Below are positions 17,742 to 26,068 of a stretch of DNA of 64,000 nucleotides, in pieces. Position numbers and translations under genes: made by a program. Within the stretch, counting starts at the first letter, position 1, and every line of letters starts with the position of its first letter. Below the pieces are notes generated by a model. The model saw only the letters and a program-made list of their open reading frames with translations. It was not told the origin of the DNA and did no database searches. The DNA comes from Rosettibacter sp037481715 (GTDB lineage: Bacteria; Bacteroidota; Ignavibacteria; Ignavibacteriales; Melioribacteraceae): assembly GCA_037481715.1 (NCBI GenBank), contig JBBFLD010000005.1, forward strand, positions 124,001 through 188,000, read 5' to 3'.

Positions 17742-18719
17742 ATGTTTTTACAAGAAGAGCCTTCAAAGCAGGATATAGTTGATGCTCATGAAAGAATAAA
17801 AAATTATATTCACAAAACTCCAATATTAACATCAAGTTCGATTAATTCTTTATTCGGCTGCAATCTATTTTTCAAGTGCGAAAATTTTCAAAAGATTGGC
17901 GCATTCAAAATTAGAGGAGCAAGTAACGCAGTTCTCTCATTGACTGATGATGAAATTAAAAATGGAATTGCAACTCATTCATCAGGAAATCATGCCGCTG
18001 CAATAGCATTCTCATCAAAAATTAGAAATGTACCATCTTACATTGTAATGCCTCGTACAGCATTAAGTTCTAAAAAGAAAGCAGTTGAAAGTTACGGTGG
18101 AAAAATTATTTACTGTGAACCTAATCTAAAATCAAGAGAAGAAACTTTGAATGAATTAATCAAAAAAACTAATGCTGTATTTATTCATTCTTATGATAAT
18201 TATTCTGTAATAGCAGGACAATCAACTTGTGCAAAAGAAATTTTCGAAGAACTTTCTGACAAATTTAAAATTGATTTTATAATTGCTCCTGTTGGAGGCG
18301 GCGGATTATTAAGCGGAACTTCTTTGAGCACAAAATATTTTTACCCTTATGCAAAAGTAATTGGAGCCGAACCCAAAGGAGCTGATGATGCTTTTCGTTC
18401 AATTCGTGACAATACAATTTATCCTTCCGTAAATCCTCAAACAATTTGCGATGGTTTGTTAACCCAGCTTTCCGAGAAAACTTTCTCTATAATCAAAAAA
18501 AATGTTTATAAAATTTTAACAGCAGAAGAAGATTCAATAATTTTCTGCATGAAATTAATATGGGAGAGAATGAAAATAATTGTTGAACCATCAAGTGCAG
18601 TTGCTCTTGCAGTAGTATGGGAAAACAGGGAAGAATTTTTCAATAAAAATATTATAATCATAATTTCTGGCGGGAATGTAGATTTAGATAAAATTTTTTC
18701 TGTACTAAATAAATTTTAA
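17742..18719 (+). CDS. PLP-dependent threonine/serine dehydratase family protein
   Basis: This fold-type II PLP enzyme deaminates threonine or serine to the 2-oxo acid; close relatives are serine racemases. The Schiff-base lysine is Lys56 in GAFKIRGASN. THSSGNHAAA is the phosphate/substrate loop. VGGGGLLSG binds the PLP phosphate. The C-terminal SGGNVD is typical. At 325 residues it has no ACT regulatory domain, so it resembles catabolic TdcB or serine racemase more than biosynthetic IlvA. Sequence alone does not settle the reaction. It follows valS closely and is followed by a strong terminator. Confidence 0.9.
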   Translation: MFLQEEPSKQDIVDAHERIKNYIHKTPILTSSSINSLFGCNLFFKCENFQKIGAFKIRGASNAVLSLTDDEIKNGIATHSSGNHAAAIAFSSKIRNVPSYIVMPRTALSSKKKAVESYGGKIIYCEPNLKSREETLNELIKKTNAVFIHSYDNYSVIAGQSTCAKEIFEELSDKFKIDFIIAPVGGGGLLSGTSLSTKYFYPYAKVIGAEPKGADDAFRSIRDNTIYPSVNPQTICDGLLTQLSEKTFSIIKKNVYKILTAEEDSIIFCMKLIWERMKIIVEPSSAVALAVVWENREEFFNKNIIIIISGGNVDLDKIFSVLNKF

Positions 18720-18729
18720 TTACAAATAA

Positions 18730-18768
18730 AAAAGCCTGACTGAAGAAAAAATTCTTCGTCAGGCTTTT
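18730..18768. terminator. Bidirectional rho-independent terminator
   Basis: AAAAGCCTGAC (18730-18740) pairs with GTCAGGCTTTT (18758-18768), and GAAGAA (18742-18747) with TTCTTC (18752-18757). There is one bulged T and a four-base A loop. A-rich and T-rich flanks on both sides let it serve both the dehydratase (plus) and glnA (minus). Confidence 0.92.
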
Positions 18769-18784
18769 AATTTTAGATTACTGA

Positions 18785-20212
18785 TTAAACATCAAAATAT
18801 TGTTCGAATTCGAATGGATGAGGACGAAGTGCCATCGGTTTAATTTCTTTTTCTATTTTATAATTAATCCATGCATTAATTACATCCTCTGTAAATACAT
18901 CCCCTTTGAGCAAATATTCATGGTCATCTGCAAGAGCTTTTAATGCTGCATCCAAAGAGCCGGGAGTTGATGGCACATTCTTTAATTCTTCAGGGGACAT
19001 GTCATAAATATCTTTGTCTAATGGTTCACCTGGATCAATTCTATTAATAACTCCATCAAGACCAGCCATTAAAATTGCCGAGAAAGCAAGATATGGATTG
19101 CTTGATGGGTCTGGGCAGCGGAACTCTATTCTTTTTGATTTTGGAGAAGGTGAATACATTGGTATTCTTATAGAAGCACTTCTGTTTCTTTGAGAATATG
19201 CAAGATTAACAGGAGCTTCGAAACCAGGAACAAGTCTCTTGTAAGAATTTGTAGTTGGATTTGTAAATGCAAGAAGTGAAGGTGCATGTTTTAACAAACC
19301 GCCAATAAAATACAAAGCTGTTTCACTTAATCCAGCATAACCTCCGCCTGCAAATAATGGTTTATCTTTCAACCACAAACTAACATGAACATGCATGCCG
19401 CTTCCGTTATCACCAAAAATTGGTTTTGGCATGTATGTTACAGTTTTATTGTGTTTTCTTGCTGTATTTTTTACGATGTATTTGAACATCAGCAATTGGT
19501 CGGCAGCTCTTAATAATGGTTGAAATTTCATATCAATTTCGCATTGACCGCCGCTTGCAACTTCATGATGTTGAGCTTCTACTTCGATTCCAACTTTGAT
19601 TAAATTCTGAACCATTTCATTTCTTAAGTCCATTAACTTATCGGTTGGTGGAACAGGAAAGTAACCTTCTTTATAACGAGGTTTGTAACCAAGATTTGGA
19701 TTTTCTTCTCTTCCAGAATTCCATTTTCCTTCAATAGAATCTATTTGATAAAATGCAAAGTTTGGTCCTGAATCAAAGCGAACATCATCAAAAACAAAAA
19801 ATTCAGCTTCGGGACCAAAATAAGATGTATCTGCAATGCCAGTAGATTTCAAATAAGCTTCTGCTTTTTGTGCAATATTTCTTGGACAGCGGGCATATTT
19901 TTCTTTTGTGATTGGTTCATATACATCACAAATTAAAGATAAAGTTGGTGCTTCAATGAAAGGGTCGACAAACATTGTTGTTGGGTCTGGAATGATTAAC
20001 ATATCACTTTCATTAATGCTTTTCCAGCCCCTGATTGATGAACCATCAAATCCGAAACCGCTTTCGAATGATGATTCATCAAGCTGGTCTGCAGGAACTG
20101 TAAAATGCTGCCACTGTCCAGGAAAATCCATGAATTTGAAATCAATGAATTCGATTTTGTTATCTTTAATAAAAGATAATACCTTTTCAATAGGTGATTC
20201 AGTTTTTCCCAT
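18785..20212 (-). CDS. glnA: Glutamine synthetase type I
   Basis: Makes glutamine from glutamate, ammonia and ATP as a cytosolic dodecamer. At 475 residues it fits GSI. Motifs seen: the beta-grasp FGFDGSSIRGW, the metal and glutamate site GPEAEFFVFD, the ATP site NGSGMHVHVSLW and KRLVPGFEAPVNLAYSQRNRSASIRIP. An insertion around residues 145-190 and the tyrosine Tyr403 in DIYDMSPEE correspond to the GSI-beta subclass and its adenylylation site. The neighbouring residues differ from the enterobacterial NLYDLPPEE. It lies 12 bases downstream of an Lrp/AsnC regulator and has the ribosome site GGAG before its ATG. It shares that regulator's transcript and ends at the bidirectional terminator. Confidence 0.97.
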   Translation of the reverse strand: MGKTESPIEKVLSFIKDNKIEFIDFKFMDFPGQWQHFTVPADQLDESSFESGFGFDGSSIRGWKSINESDMLIIPDPTTMFVDPFIEAPTLSLICDVYEPITKEKYARCPRNIAQKAEAYLKSTGIADTSYFGPEAEFFVFDDVRFDSGPNFAFYQIDSIEGKWNSGREENPNLGYKPRYKEGYFPVPPTDKLMDLRNEMVQNLIKVGIEVEAQHHEVASGGQCEIDMKFQPLLRAADQLLMFKYIVKNTARKHNKTVTYMPKPIFGDNGSGMHVHVSLWLKDKPLFAGGGYAGLSETALYFIGGLLKHAPSLLAFTNPTTNSYKRLVPGFEAPVNLAYSQRNRSASIRIPMYSPSPKSKRIEFRCPDPSSNPYLAFSAILMAGLDGVINRIDPGEPLDKDIYDMSPEELKNVPSTPGSLDAALKALADDHEYLLKGDVFTEDVINAWINYKIEKEIKPMALRPHPFEFEQYFDV

Positions 20213-20224
20213 TTTTGTTACTCC

Positions 20225-20671
20225 TTAGATGTTTATTTTTGTTGTTTCTTTGATTGTTGATAATACAAAATTTGTTACTGTTCTCGTTACTCCCTGCCAG
20301 GATTGAATTTTGCTCAACAGCTGTTCCAGCGATTTTGTATCTTTTACAACAGCCTTAAGTATGTGAGAACCCTCTCCCAAAATCGCATGGCATTCCAATA
20401 TTTCGGGTGTCTTTTTAACATGTTCAATTAATTTTTCATAATTTTTTGATGAATCCATAAACACAACTATAAAAACCATAATATCATAACCAAACACATG
20501 ACGATTCAATTTTGCGTAATAACCCTCGATTACATTATTGTCCTCAAGTTTTTTTAATCTTTCGCTAAGCGAAGGCAATGATAAGCCAATAAGCTCCGCC
20601 AATTCACTTCTTTTTGTTCTGCCATTTTCCTGGAGCTTTTTAAGTATGGAAATATCTAATTCGTCAATCAT
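20225..20671 (-). CDS. Lrp/AsnC family transcriptional regulator
   Basis: This 148-residue DNA-binding regulator responds to amino acids or related small molecules. The N-terminal helix-turn-helix is LDISILKKLQENGRTKRSEL followed by SLPSLSERLKKLEDNNVIEGY. The C-terminal RAM/effector domain includes ILECHAILGEGSHILKAVV, in which the family's conserved G(D/E)xD segment reads GEGS. It is encoded immediately upstream of glnA in the same direction. This suggests it senses glutamine or another amino acid and controls its own operon; that is inferred from context. Lrp family members often autoregulate. Confidence 0.93.
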   Translation of the reverse strand: MIDELDISILKKLQENGRTKRSELAELIGLSLPSLSERLKKLEDNNVIEGYYAKLNRHVFGYDIMVFIVVFMDSSKNYEKLIEHVKKTPEILECHAILGEGSHILKAVVKDTKSLEQLLSKIQSWQGVTRTVTNFVLSTIKETTKINI

Positions 20672-20712
20672 ATTTACTCTTATTTTTTTAGGTAATTTGT
20701 AAATTATGGTTT

Positions 20713-20744
20713 AAAATATAAGGCAACACAAGAAAATTTGCAAA
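20713..20744 (-). promoter_or_regulatory. Candidate promoter of lrp-glnA
   Basis: On the minus strand TTTG (20744-20741), 20 bases, then TATATTTT (20720-20713), one mismatch from TAnnTTTG. It lies 41 bases upstream of the regulator's ATG. An autoregulatory Lrp site would be expected nearby, but I cannot define one. Confidence 0.5.
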
Positions 20745-20768
20745 TATTTTTTGAGGAGGGGAAATTTT

Positions 20769-21926
20769 TTATTTATCGATTTGCTTTGGGCTATAAACCC
20801 CAAACCTTAATGTCTCTAAAATCTTTTTTATTGTTTCATTTTCGTTGGTTAATTGAATGAAGTAATTATTAAACTCTCTTCTTATTTTGTAATGCTTTCT
20901 TAAGCTGTCAAAATATTTTCCAAGTTCATCGGGATTATAATCTTTTGCTTTTTTCAAAAGCCTGCTGTCCTCATTTATATCATAAATTTTTTTGCAAATC
21001 TCATTTAATAATTCTTCTATCTGTTCACTTGGGTCGATAGTGATAACAGAATTTTCTACTTTACTTAATACTGGCTGCCATGATGGTTTGACATTCATGT
21101 AATCACAAAATTTATTATAAATAAAAACTGTGCTGTTAATTTTTCCTTCATAAGAATAACCGGCAATATGAGGAGTTCCAATATTTACCAATTCAAGTAA
21201 TTGAGTATCAATCTTTGGTTCATCTTCCCAAACATCAAGAACTGTTATTAAATCTTTCTTTTCGAGTAATCTTTTTTTAAGAATTTTATTATCAACGACA
21301 GGCCCACGTGAAGTATTAATTAACAATGCTCCCTCTTTTATCAATTCAATATTATTTTCATCTAACAGATGAAAAGTTTTATCAACCCCACTTTTATTTA
21401 GCGGAACATGAAATGTTACAACATTGCAGGCGAGAGCTTCATCTAATGAACAGAAATTTTCGGGATATCCTTCTCTCTGAAGAGGCGGGTCATTAATCAA
21501 AACTTTAAATCCAAGTGCTCGAGTAAACTTAGCTACTTTTTTTCCAATGTTGCCGTATCCAATAATTCCAATTGAGCTTTCATTAAATTTTTTATTTAAT
21601 TCAGAAAATAAAGAGGTAACAGCGCATAAAACATATTCAGCTACAGAATAAGCATTGCAGCCGGCTGCATCTGCAAATGCAATATTTTTTTCTTTAAGAT
21701 AATCTTTGTCTATGTGGTCCGTTCCAATTGTTGCAGTAGCTACAAATTTAATATTGGTATTATCAAGCAAATCTTTGTTCACTTTTGTAACTGAGCGCAC
21801 AAGAAGAACATCAGCCTCTTTCAAATCTTTATTTGTAATTGACCTTCCAGCGAACAGTTTTACTTCGCCAAAAGCACCAAAAGCTTCTTTAACCTGAGGA
21901 ATATTTTCGTCCGCAACTATTAACAT
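20769..21926 (-). CDS. pdxB: Erythronate-4-phosphate dehydrogenase
   Basis: Oxidises 4-phosphoerythronate in the DXP-dependent pyridoxal-phosphate pathway. PdxB-specific motifs are visible: MLIVADENIP at the start, TIGTDHID, GCNAYSVAEYVL, the NAD-binding GIIGYGNIGKKVA, NTSRGPVVD, DVWEDEP and TPHIAGYSYEGK. A C-terminal dimerisation extension of about 100 residues is typical of PdxB. An in-frame TTG lies 15 bases further upstream (21941). I prefer the ATG at 21926 because the sequence begins as in relatives and GGAATTAGGAAA precedes it. An exact -7 box TATATTTG (21968-21961) lies 34 bases upstream. The lrp promoter lies in the 97-base gap downstream. Confidence 0.93.
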   Translation of the reverse strand: MLIVADENIPQVKEAFGAFGEVKLFAGRSITNKDLKEADVLLVRSVTKVNKDLLDNTNIKFVATATIGTDHIDKDYLKEKNIAFADAAGCNAYSVAEYVLCAVTSLFSELNKKFNESSIGIIGYGNIGKKVAKFTRALGFKVLINDPPLQREGYPENFCSLDEALACNVVTFHVPLNKSGVDKTFHLLDENNIELIKEGALLINTSRGPVVDNKILKKRLLEKKDLITVLDVWEDEPKIDTQLLELVNIGTPHIAGYSYEGKINSTVFIYNKFCDYMNVKPSWQPVLSKVENSVITIDPSEQIEELLNEICKKIYDINEDSRLLKKAKDYNPDELGKYFDSLRKHYKIRREFNNYFIQLTNENETIKKILETLRFGVYSPKQIDK

Positions 21927-22057
21927 TTTCCTAATTCCCAAAAAATTTATTTATGAAGTTCAAATATAGAAATGTTATAAGCCATATTAAATTTTATGAG
22001 GAAATTTTTTGATAGGTCTCATGATAATTAAATCTTCTTATTGAATAGCTTTGAAAA

Positions 22058-22089
22058 TTTGTAATCCGTTTAATATTTGTTTATTTTTG
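22058..22089 (+). promoter_or_regulatory. Promoter of aspS
   Basis: TTTG (22058-22061), exactly 20 bases, then TATTTTTG (22082-22089). Both boxes match the Bacteroidota consensus without mismatch. The -7 box ends 51 bases before the ATG at 22141. An in-frame TTG at 22051 would lie upstream of the promoter, which rules it out as the start. Confidence 0.7.
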
Positions 22090-22140
22090 CCAAAATTTTT
22101 TGATTCCTCAACAAAAAAATCAAAGGAGCTCTTGGAAAAG

Positions 22141-23907
22141 ATGAAATTCAAAAAACGAACACATACATGCGGCGAGCTTAGAGAATCGAACATCGGCGAA
22201 AATGTTGTATTAAACGGTTGGGTAGCAACCAGAAGAGATTTAGGAGGTGTAATTTTTATTGAATTAAGAGATAGATATGGAATTACTCAAATCGTTTTTG
22301 AACCAAGTCATAATGCAGAAGCACACGAACAGGCAAAAAAATTAAGAAGTGAATATGTAATTTCTGTTGAAGGTAAAGTAAGAAGAAGACCTGAAGGAAC
22401 TGAAAATCCTGCTCTCGAAACAGGAAATATTGATGTTATGGCAGATAAACTTATTATTCTTAATCCTTCCGAAACTCCGCCATTCCCAATTGAAGATAAT
22501 ATTGATGTGAGTGAAGACATTCGATTAAAATATCGTTATCTCGATTTAAGAAGACCAGAAATGCAAAAGAATCTTTTGCTTCGACATAAAATGTATCAAC
22601 TCACAAGAAAATACTTTGATTCTAATGGATTCATTGAAATAGAAACTCCTGTATTAATGAAAAGCACTCCCGAAGGTGCAAGAGATTTTCTTGTTCCAAG
22701 CAGATTACATAAAGGAAAATTTTATGCATTACCTCAGTCGCCTCAAACTTATAAACAAATATTAATGGTTGCTGGATTTGACAGATATTTCCAAATTGTA
22801 AAATGTTTTAGAGATGAAGACTTAAGAGCCGACCGTCAGTATGAGTTCACTCAAATTGATGTTGAAATGTCCTTTGTTGATGTTGAAGATGTTCTGGAAA
22901 TGGCTGAAGGATTAATGAAAATCTTTTTCAAAGAAATCTGGAAAATTGACCTTCAAACTCCAATTCCTCGCTTAACTTTTGATGAGGCAATGGAAAAATA
23001 TGGAAGTGATAAACCAGATTTGAGATTTGACCTTCAACTAAAAACATTAAATGATATTTTCAAAAATTCTGAATTCAGAGTTTTCAAAGAATCAATTTCT
23101 AAAAATGGAATTATTACGGGACTTGTTGCAGAAGGATGCGGAGATTATACAAGAAATCAATTAGATGGATTGACTGATTTTGCAAAGAAATTAGGTGCAG
23201 GCGGATTAATCTGGATGCGTGTCAAAGAAAATGATGTAGAGGCTCCTATTGCTAAATTCTTAAGTGATGAAGAAAAAAAGAATTTAATTGCAGCTCTTCA
23301 AGCTAAATCAGGAGATTTAATACTGCTGCTTACAGGGGAGAGATTAAGAACACTTTCTATCATGGGCACATTACGACTCGAGATGGCAAAACGAATGAAT
23401 TTAATTAAACAAGATGCAAAACCATCTCTTCTGTGGGTTACAGACTTTCCATTATTTGAATGGGATGAAGAAACAAAACGATACTATGCAATGCATCATC
23501 CTTTTACATCGCCAAGACTTGAAGATGTAGATTTGATGGAAACTGAACCACTGAAAGTAAAAGCTCGTGCTTATGATTTAGTATTAAATGGAAATGAAAT
23601 TGCTGGCGGAAGCATTAGAATTCATAATGCTGATTTACAGGCTAAGATGTTCAAAGTTCTTGGTATAGATGAAAATGAAGCCAAAGAAAAATTTGGATTC
23701 CTGATGAATGCATTTAAGTATGGCGCTCCGCCTCATGGCGGAATTGCTTTTGGTTTCGACAGACTTGTTATGCTTTTTGCTGGTAAATCTTCTATTCGCG
23801 ATGTAATTGCATTTCCCAAAACTTCAAGTGGCATGTCTCTCATGGACGATTCGCCTTCTCATGTTGATGAATCACAATTAACAGAACTTCATATAAAAGT
23901 TAGATAA
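22141..23907 (+). CDS. aspS: Aspartyl-tRNA synthetase
   Basis: Charges tRNA-Asp in the cytosol. From ATG at 22141 the protein has 588 residues, the normal bacterial length. The N-terminal OB-fold (about 1-105) has RTHTCGELR and NGWVATRRDLGGVIFIELRD. Class II motif 2 is FRDEDLRADRQYEFTQID. The bacterial GAD insertion domain lies between motifs 2 and 3 (about 290-410). Motif 3 is GGIAFGFDRLVML. The start is fixed by MKFKKRTHTC, the normal N-terminus, by AAAGGAG upstream, and by the promoter at 22058. The gene is monocistronic and has its own terminator. Confidence 0.98.
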   Translation: MKFKKRTHTCGELRESNIGENVVLNGWVATRRDLGGVIFIELRDRYGITQIVFEPSHNAEAHEQAKKLRSEYVISVEGKVRRRPEGTENPALETGNIDVMADKLIILNPSETPPFPIEDNIDVSEDIRLKYRYLDLRRPEMQKNLLLRHKMYQLTRKYFDSNGFIEIETPVLMKSTPEGARDFLVPSRLHKGKFYALPQSPQTYKQILMVAGFDRYFQIVKCFRDEDLRADRQYEFTQIDVEMSFVDVEDVLEMAEGLMKIFFKEIWKIDLQTPIPRLTFDEAMEKYGSDKPDLRFDLQLKTLNDIFKNSEFRVFKESISKNGIITGLVAEGCGDYTRNQLDGLTDFAKKLGAGGLIWMRVKENDVEAPIAKFLSDEEKKNLIAALQAKSGDLILLLTGERLRTLSIMGTLRLEMAKRMNLIKQDAKPSLLWVTDFPLFEWDEETKRYYAMHHPFTSPRLEDVDLMETEPLKVKARAYDLVLNGNEIAGGSIRIHNADLQAKMFKVLGIDENEAKEKFGFLMNAFKYGAPPHGGIAFGFDRLVMLFAGKSSIRDVIAFPKTSSGMSLMDDSPSHVDESQLTELHIKVR

Positions 23908-23916
23908 ATTTTCAAT

Positions 23917-23962
23917 TGAAGAAAGGTTGTTTGTTTTTAATTAAACAAATGACCTTTCTTCA
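23917..23962 (+). terminator. Rho-independent terminator of aspS
   Basis: TGAAGAAAGGT (23917-23927) pairs perfectly with ACCTTTCTTCA (23952-23962). The inner bases GTTTGTTT and AAACAA extend the stem around a short TTAATT loop. It begins nine bases after the aspS stop. The downstream run is A-rich, not T-rich, so it resembles a stem terminator more than a classic U-tract one. Confidence 0.75.
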
Positions 23963-24086
23963 TTAAAGAAAAATCAAAAAATTTCGATAATGTAAGCAAA
24001 GAAAACCGTCTTTTCTTCAATATTTCTGTTTAATTTTATTTGATTTGATTATGATTTATTGCTCATTAATTCCACTCATACATAAA

Positions 24087-24149
24087 ATAGAGGGAAGTTC
24101 TTCCAGCCGGTGTTTTGCCCTCGACATCGGTTTCTCCACTTCCCTCTAT
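24087..24149. repeat. GC-rich cruciform/hairpin element (possible structured RNA or REP-like repeat)
   Basis: ATAGAGGGAAGT (24087-24098) pairs perfectly over 12 bases with ACTTCCCTCTAT (24138-24149). Inside, CCGGTG (24107-24112) pairs with CATCGG (24125-24130) with one G-U wobble, closing a 12-base loop. Its composition is clearly richer in G+C than the flanks. It sits alone in the 325-base gap between the aspS terminator and the sensor kinase gene. On the minus strand the outer stem is followed by TTTTAT, a weak terminator tail. The same strand also has a 29-codon frame (24155-24066). I do not recognise the family. Confidence 0.7.
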
Positions 24150-24232
24150 CCCCAATTATGTTGATATTTTTAATTCCATTAGTATTTCAAAATAATTAAT
24201 TTTATTTTTATTAGTAATTAATTAAATCGACA

Positions 24233-26062
24233 ATGAAGGAATCATATAAATATAAAATTGGTTTGCTTTCTCATAATATTGATATAAATAAAGTAATCAG
24301 CCGCCACAAGTTAACTCTTGTTCTATTGTTGATTGGGTGGACTGCGGTAATTATTTTTTTCCTTTTATGGAAAATATCAGAACTCAATTCAACACATAAT
24401 GAATTATTTTTGAACGAAGCCCGCACACTTGTTGAACGAGATACTCTTTATTCAAATTGGATAATATCCAAAGGATGTGTTTATGTAAAAACTGATACCA
24501 CTATTAAAAACTATCCTCACATCGTTTCTCCTTCCTTAATGTATAAACAATTTCAAAAACAGTTAAAAGACAAAAACAAACTAATAATTAGATTAACTTC
24601 GTTAAACTCTGTCAATCCTGATTATAAAGCTGACAGCTGGGAATCTAAATCATTCGAACATTTCAAGAAAGGGAAAAGTGAATTTTATTCTTTTGATACT
24701 CTTAATAACAATGAATACTTTCGATACATTATTCCATTAAAAATTAAGAAAGAATGTTTATCGTGTCATTCCGACCAAAAGATTGGAGAAATTAAAGGAG
24801 CTTACAGCATAGCACTTCTTTCTACTAATTACGACAAATATTATTATCATCAACTTAAAAATGATATAATTCTTCACCTATTGGTTTGGTTCATTGGTTC
24901 ATTTGCTTTCGTTTTTGTCTTTAGAAAGCTTTATTCATATTTGAAAGAAGTTAAATTGAGTCAAGAACAGTTTTACGAATTTCTTAACAATTCACCAATG
25001 AGTACATTTATCAAAGATGAAGAAGGAAATTTAGTTTACCTGAATAAAATTGCAGAACAATATCTGCCGGAAAAGTTCAGAAATGGAAAATGGAAAGGAT
25101 TAAAAGATTCAGATATTTGGGAAGCCGAGATTGTTCAAAAACTTCGCGAGCATGATGCAGAAGTTATTAACTCAATGCAGTCAAAAGTATTTGAAGAAAT
25201 TATTATAAATGAAGGGAAAAAGTATGTATGGTTGACTCATAAATTTCCATTGAGAGATACATCAAATGGAAAAGTTTATATAATTGGAATGGAGATTGAC
25301 ATAACAGAAAGAAAAGAAAAAGAAGAACAAATTAAAAAGTATTCCAAACATCTTGAAGAATTAAACAAAAACAAAGACAAGTTTATTTCGGTTTTAGCTC
25401 ACGATTTAAAAGGTCCATTTACACCAATTTTAGGTTACACTGAATTACTTGCTACAAGTGCTGAATACCTGACTTACCAGGAAATAAAAGAATATGCTCA
25501 TAGTCTCGATGTTATTGTAAAAAATCAATTTCAACTGCTGGAAAATGTACTTGACTGGAGCCGACTCGAAGGAAACAGACTAAAAATTGAACCAAAAGAA
25601 TTAAACTTATTTGATGAAGTAAAAAAAGTTCTTAATCTCTATCAGCCAATTTACAGTGATAAAGAAATTCAAATAATTGAGAAAGTTGATCCTGCTTATG
25701 AAATTATCACAGACCAGCATGCACTAAATACGATTTTAAGAAATTTAATTTCCAATGCAATCAAATTTACTCCGCGCAAAGGAACTATTCAGATTATTGC
25801 ATCAAAAGAAAATGATGGTTATAAAATTAAAATTATAGATTCAGGAATAGGCATACCAAAAGAAAATCTTTCCAAAATTTTTGGCGGTGAATTTGGTTTT
25901 ACAACAAGAGGAACAAATAACGAGAAGGGAACAGGACTTGGGTTAACAATTTGCAAAGAATTAGTTGAAAAACTTGGCGGTAAAATCTGGGTAGAAAGCG
26001 AAGTTGGAAAGGGAAGCACATTTACAATTGTTATTCCAAATATGAAAATCGAAAATCAATAG
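24233..26062 (+). CDS. Membrane sensor histidine kinase with c-type haem-binding sensor (DUF3365/Tll0287-like)
   Basis: Two-component sensor of 609 residues. A first membrane helix is at about 29-47 (LVLLLIGWTAVIIFFLLW). The extracytoplasmic sensor (about 50-205) contains CLSCH at residues 175-179, a CxxCH c-type haem site. Together with the surrounding FRYIIPLKIKKECLSCH and IKGAYSI it matches the DUF3365/Tll0287-like domain. A second helix is at about 215-235, then a PAS domain (about 245-360). HisKA has His390 in LAHDLKGPFTPILGY, and the HATPase has NLISNAIKFTP, DSGIGIP and GTGLGLTICKELV. A redox or gas signal via haem is likely. No response regulator is adjacent. The GC-rich palindrome lies 84 bases upstream. 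Confidence 0.88.
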   Translation: MKESYKYKIGLLSHNIDINKVISRHKLTLVLLLIGWTAVIIFFLLWKISELNSTHNELFLNEARTLVERDTLYSNWIISKGCVYVKTDTTIKNYPHIVSPSLMYKQFQKQLKDKNKLIIRLTSLNSVNPDYKADSWESKSFEHFKKGKSEFYSFDTLNNNEYFRYIIPLKIKKECLSCHSDQKIGEIKGAYSIALLSTNYDKYYYHQLKNDIILHLLVWFIGSFAFVFVFRKLYSYLKEVKLSQEQFYEFLNNSPMSTFIKDEEGNLVYLNKIAEQYLPEKFRNGKWKGLKDSDIWEAEIVQKLREHDAEVINSMQSKVFEEIIINEGKKYVWLTHKFPLRDTSNGKVYIIGMEIDITERKEKEEQIKKYSKHLEELNKNKDKFISVLAHDLKGPFTPILGYTELLATSAEYLTYQEIKEYAHSLDVIVKNQFQLLENVLDWSRLEGNRLKIEPKELNLFDEVKKVLNLYQPIYSDKEIQIIEKVDPAYEIITDQHALNTILRNLISNAIKFTPRKGTIQIIASKENDGYKIKIIDSGIGIPKENLSKIFGGEFGFTTRGTNNEKGTGLGLTICKELVEKLGGKIWVESEVGKGSTFTIVIPNMKIENQ

Positions 26063-26068
26063 TACTTA

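Noticed and set aside
22051..22140. N-terminal extension of aspS from TTG 22051
   Set aside because: The promoter (22058-22089) lies inside it, and normal AspS begins at the ATG 22141 with a ribosome site.
24066..24155. 29-codon minus-strand frame ending YFMYEWN
   Set aside because: Starts only with TTG and overlaps the strong palindrome; codons are forced by the stem. Noted as a possible gene remnant but not called as a gene.
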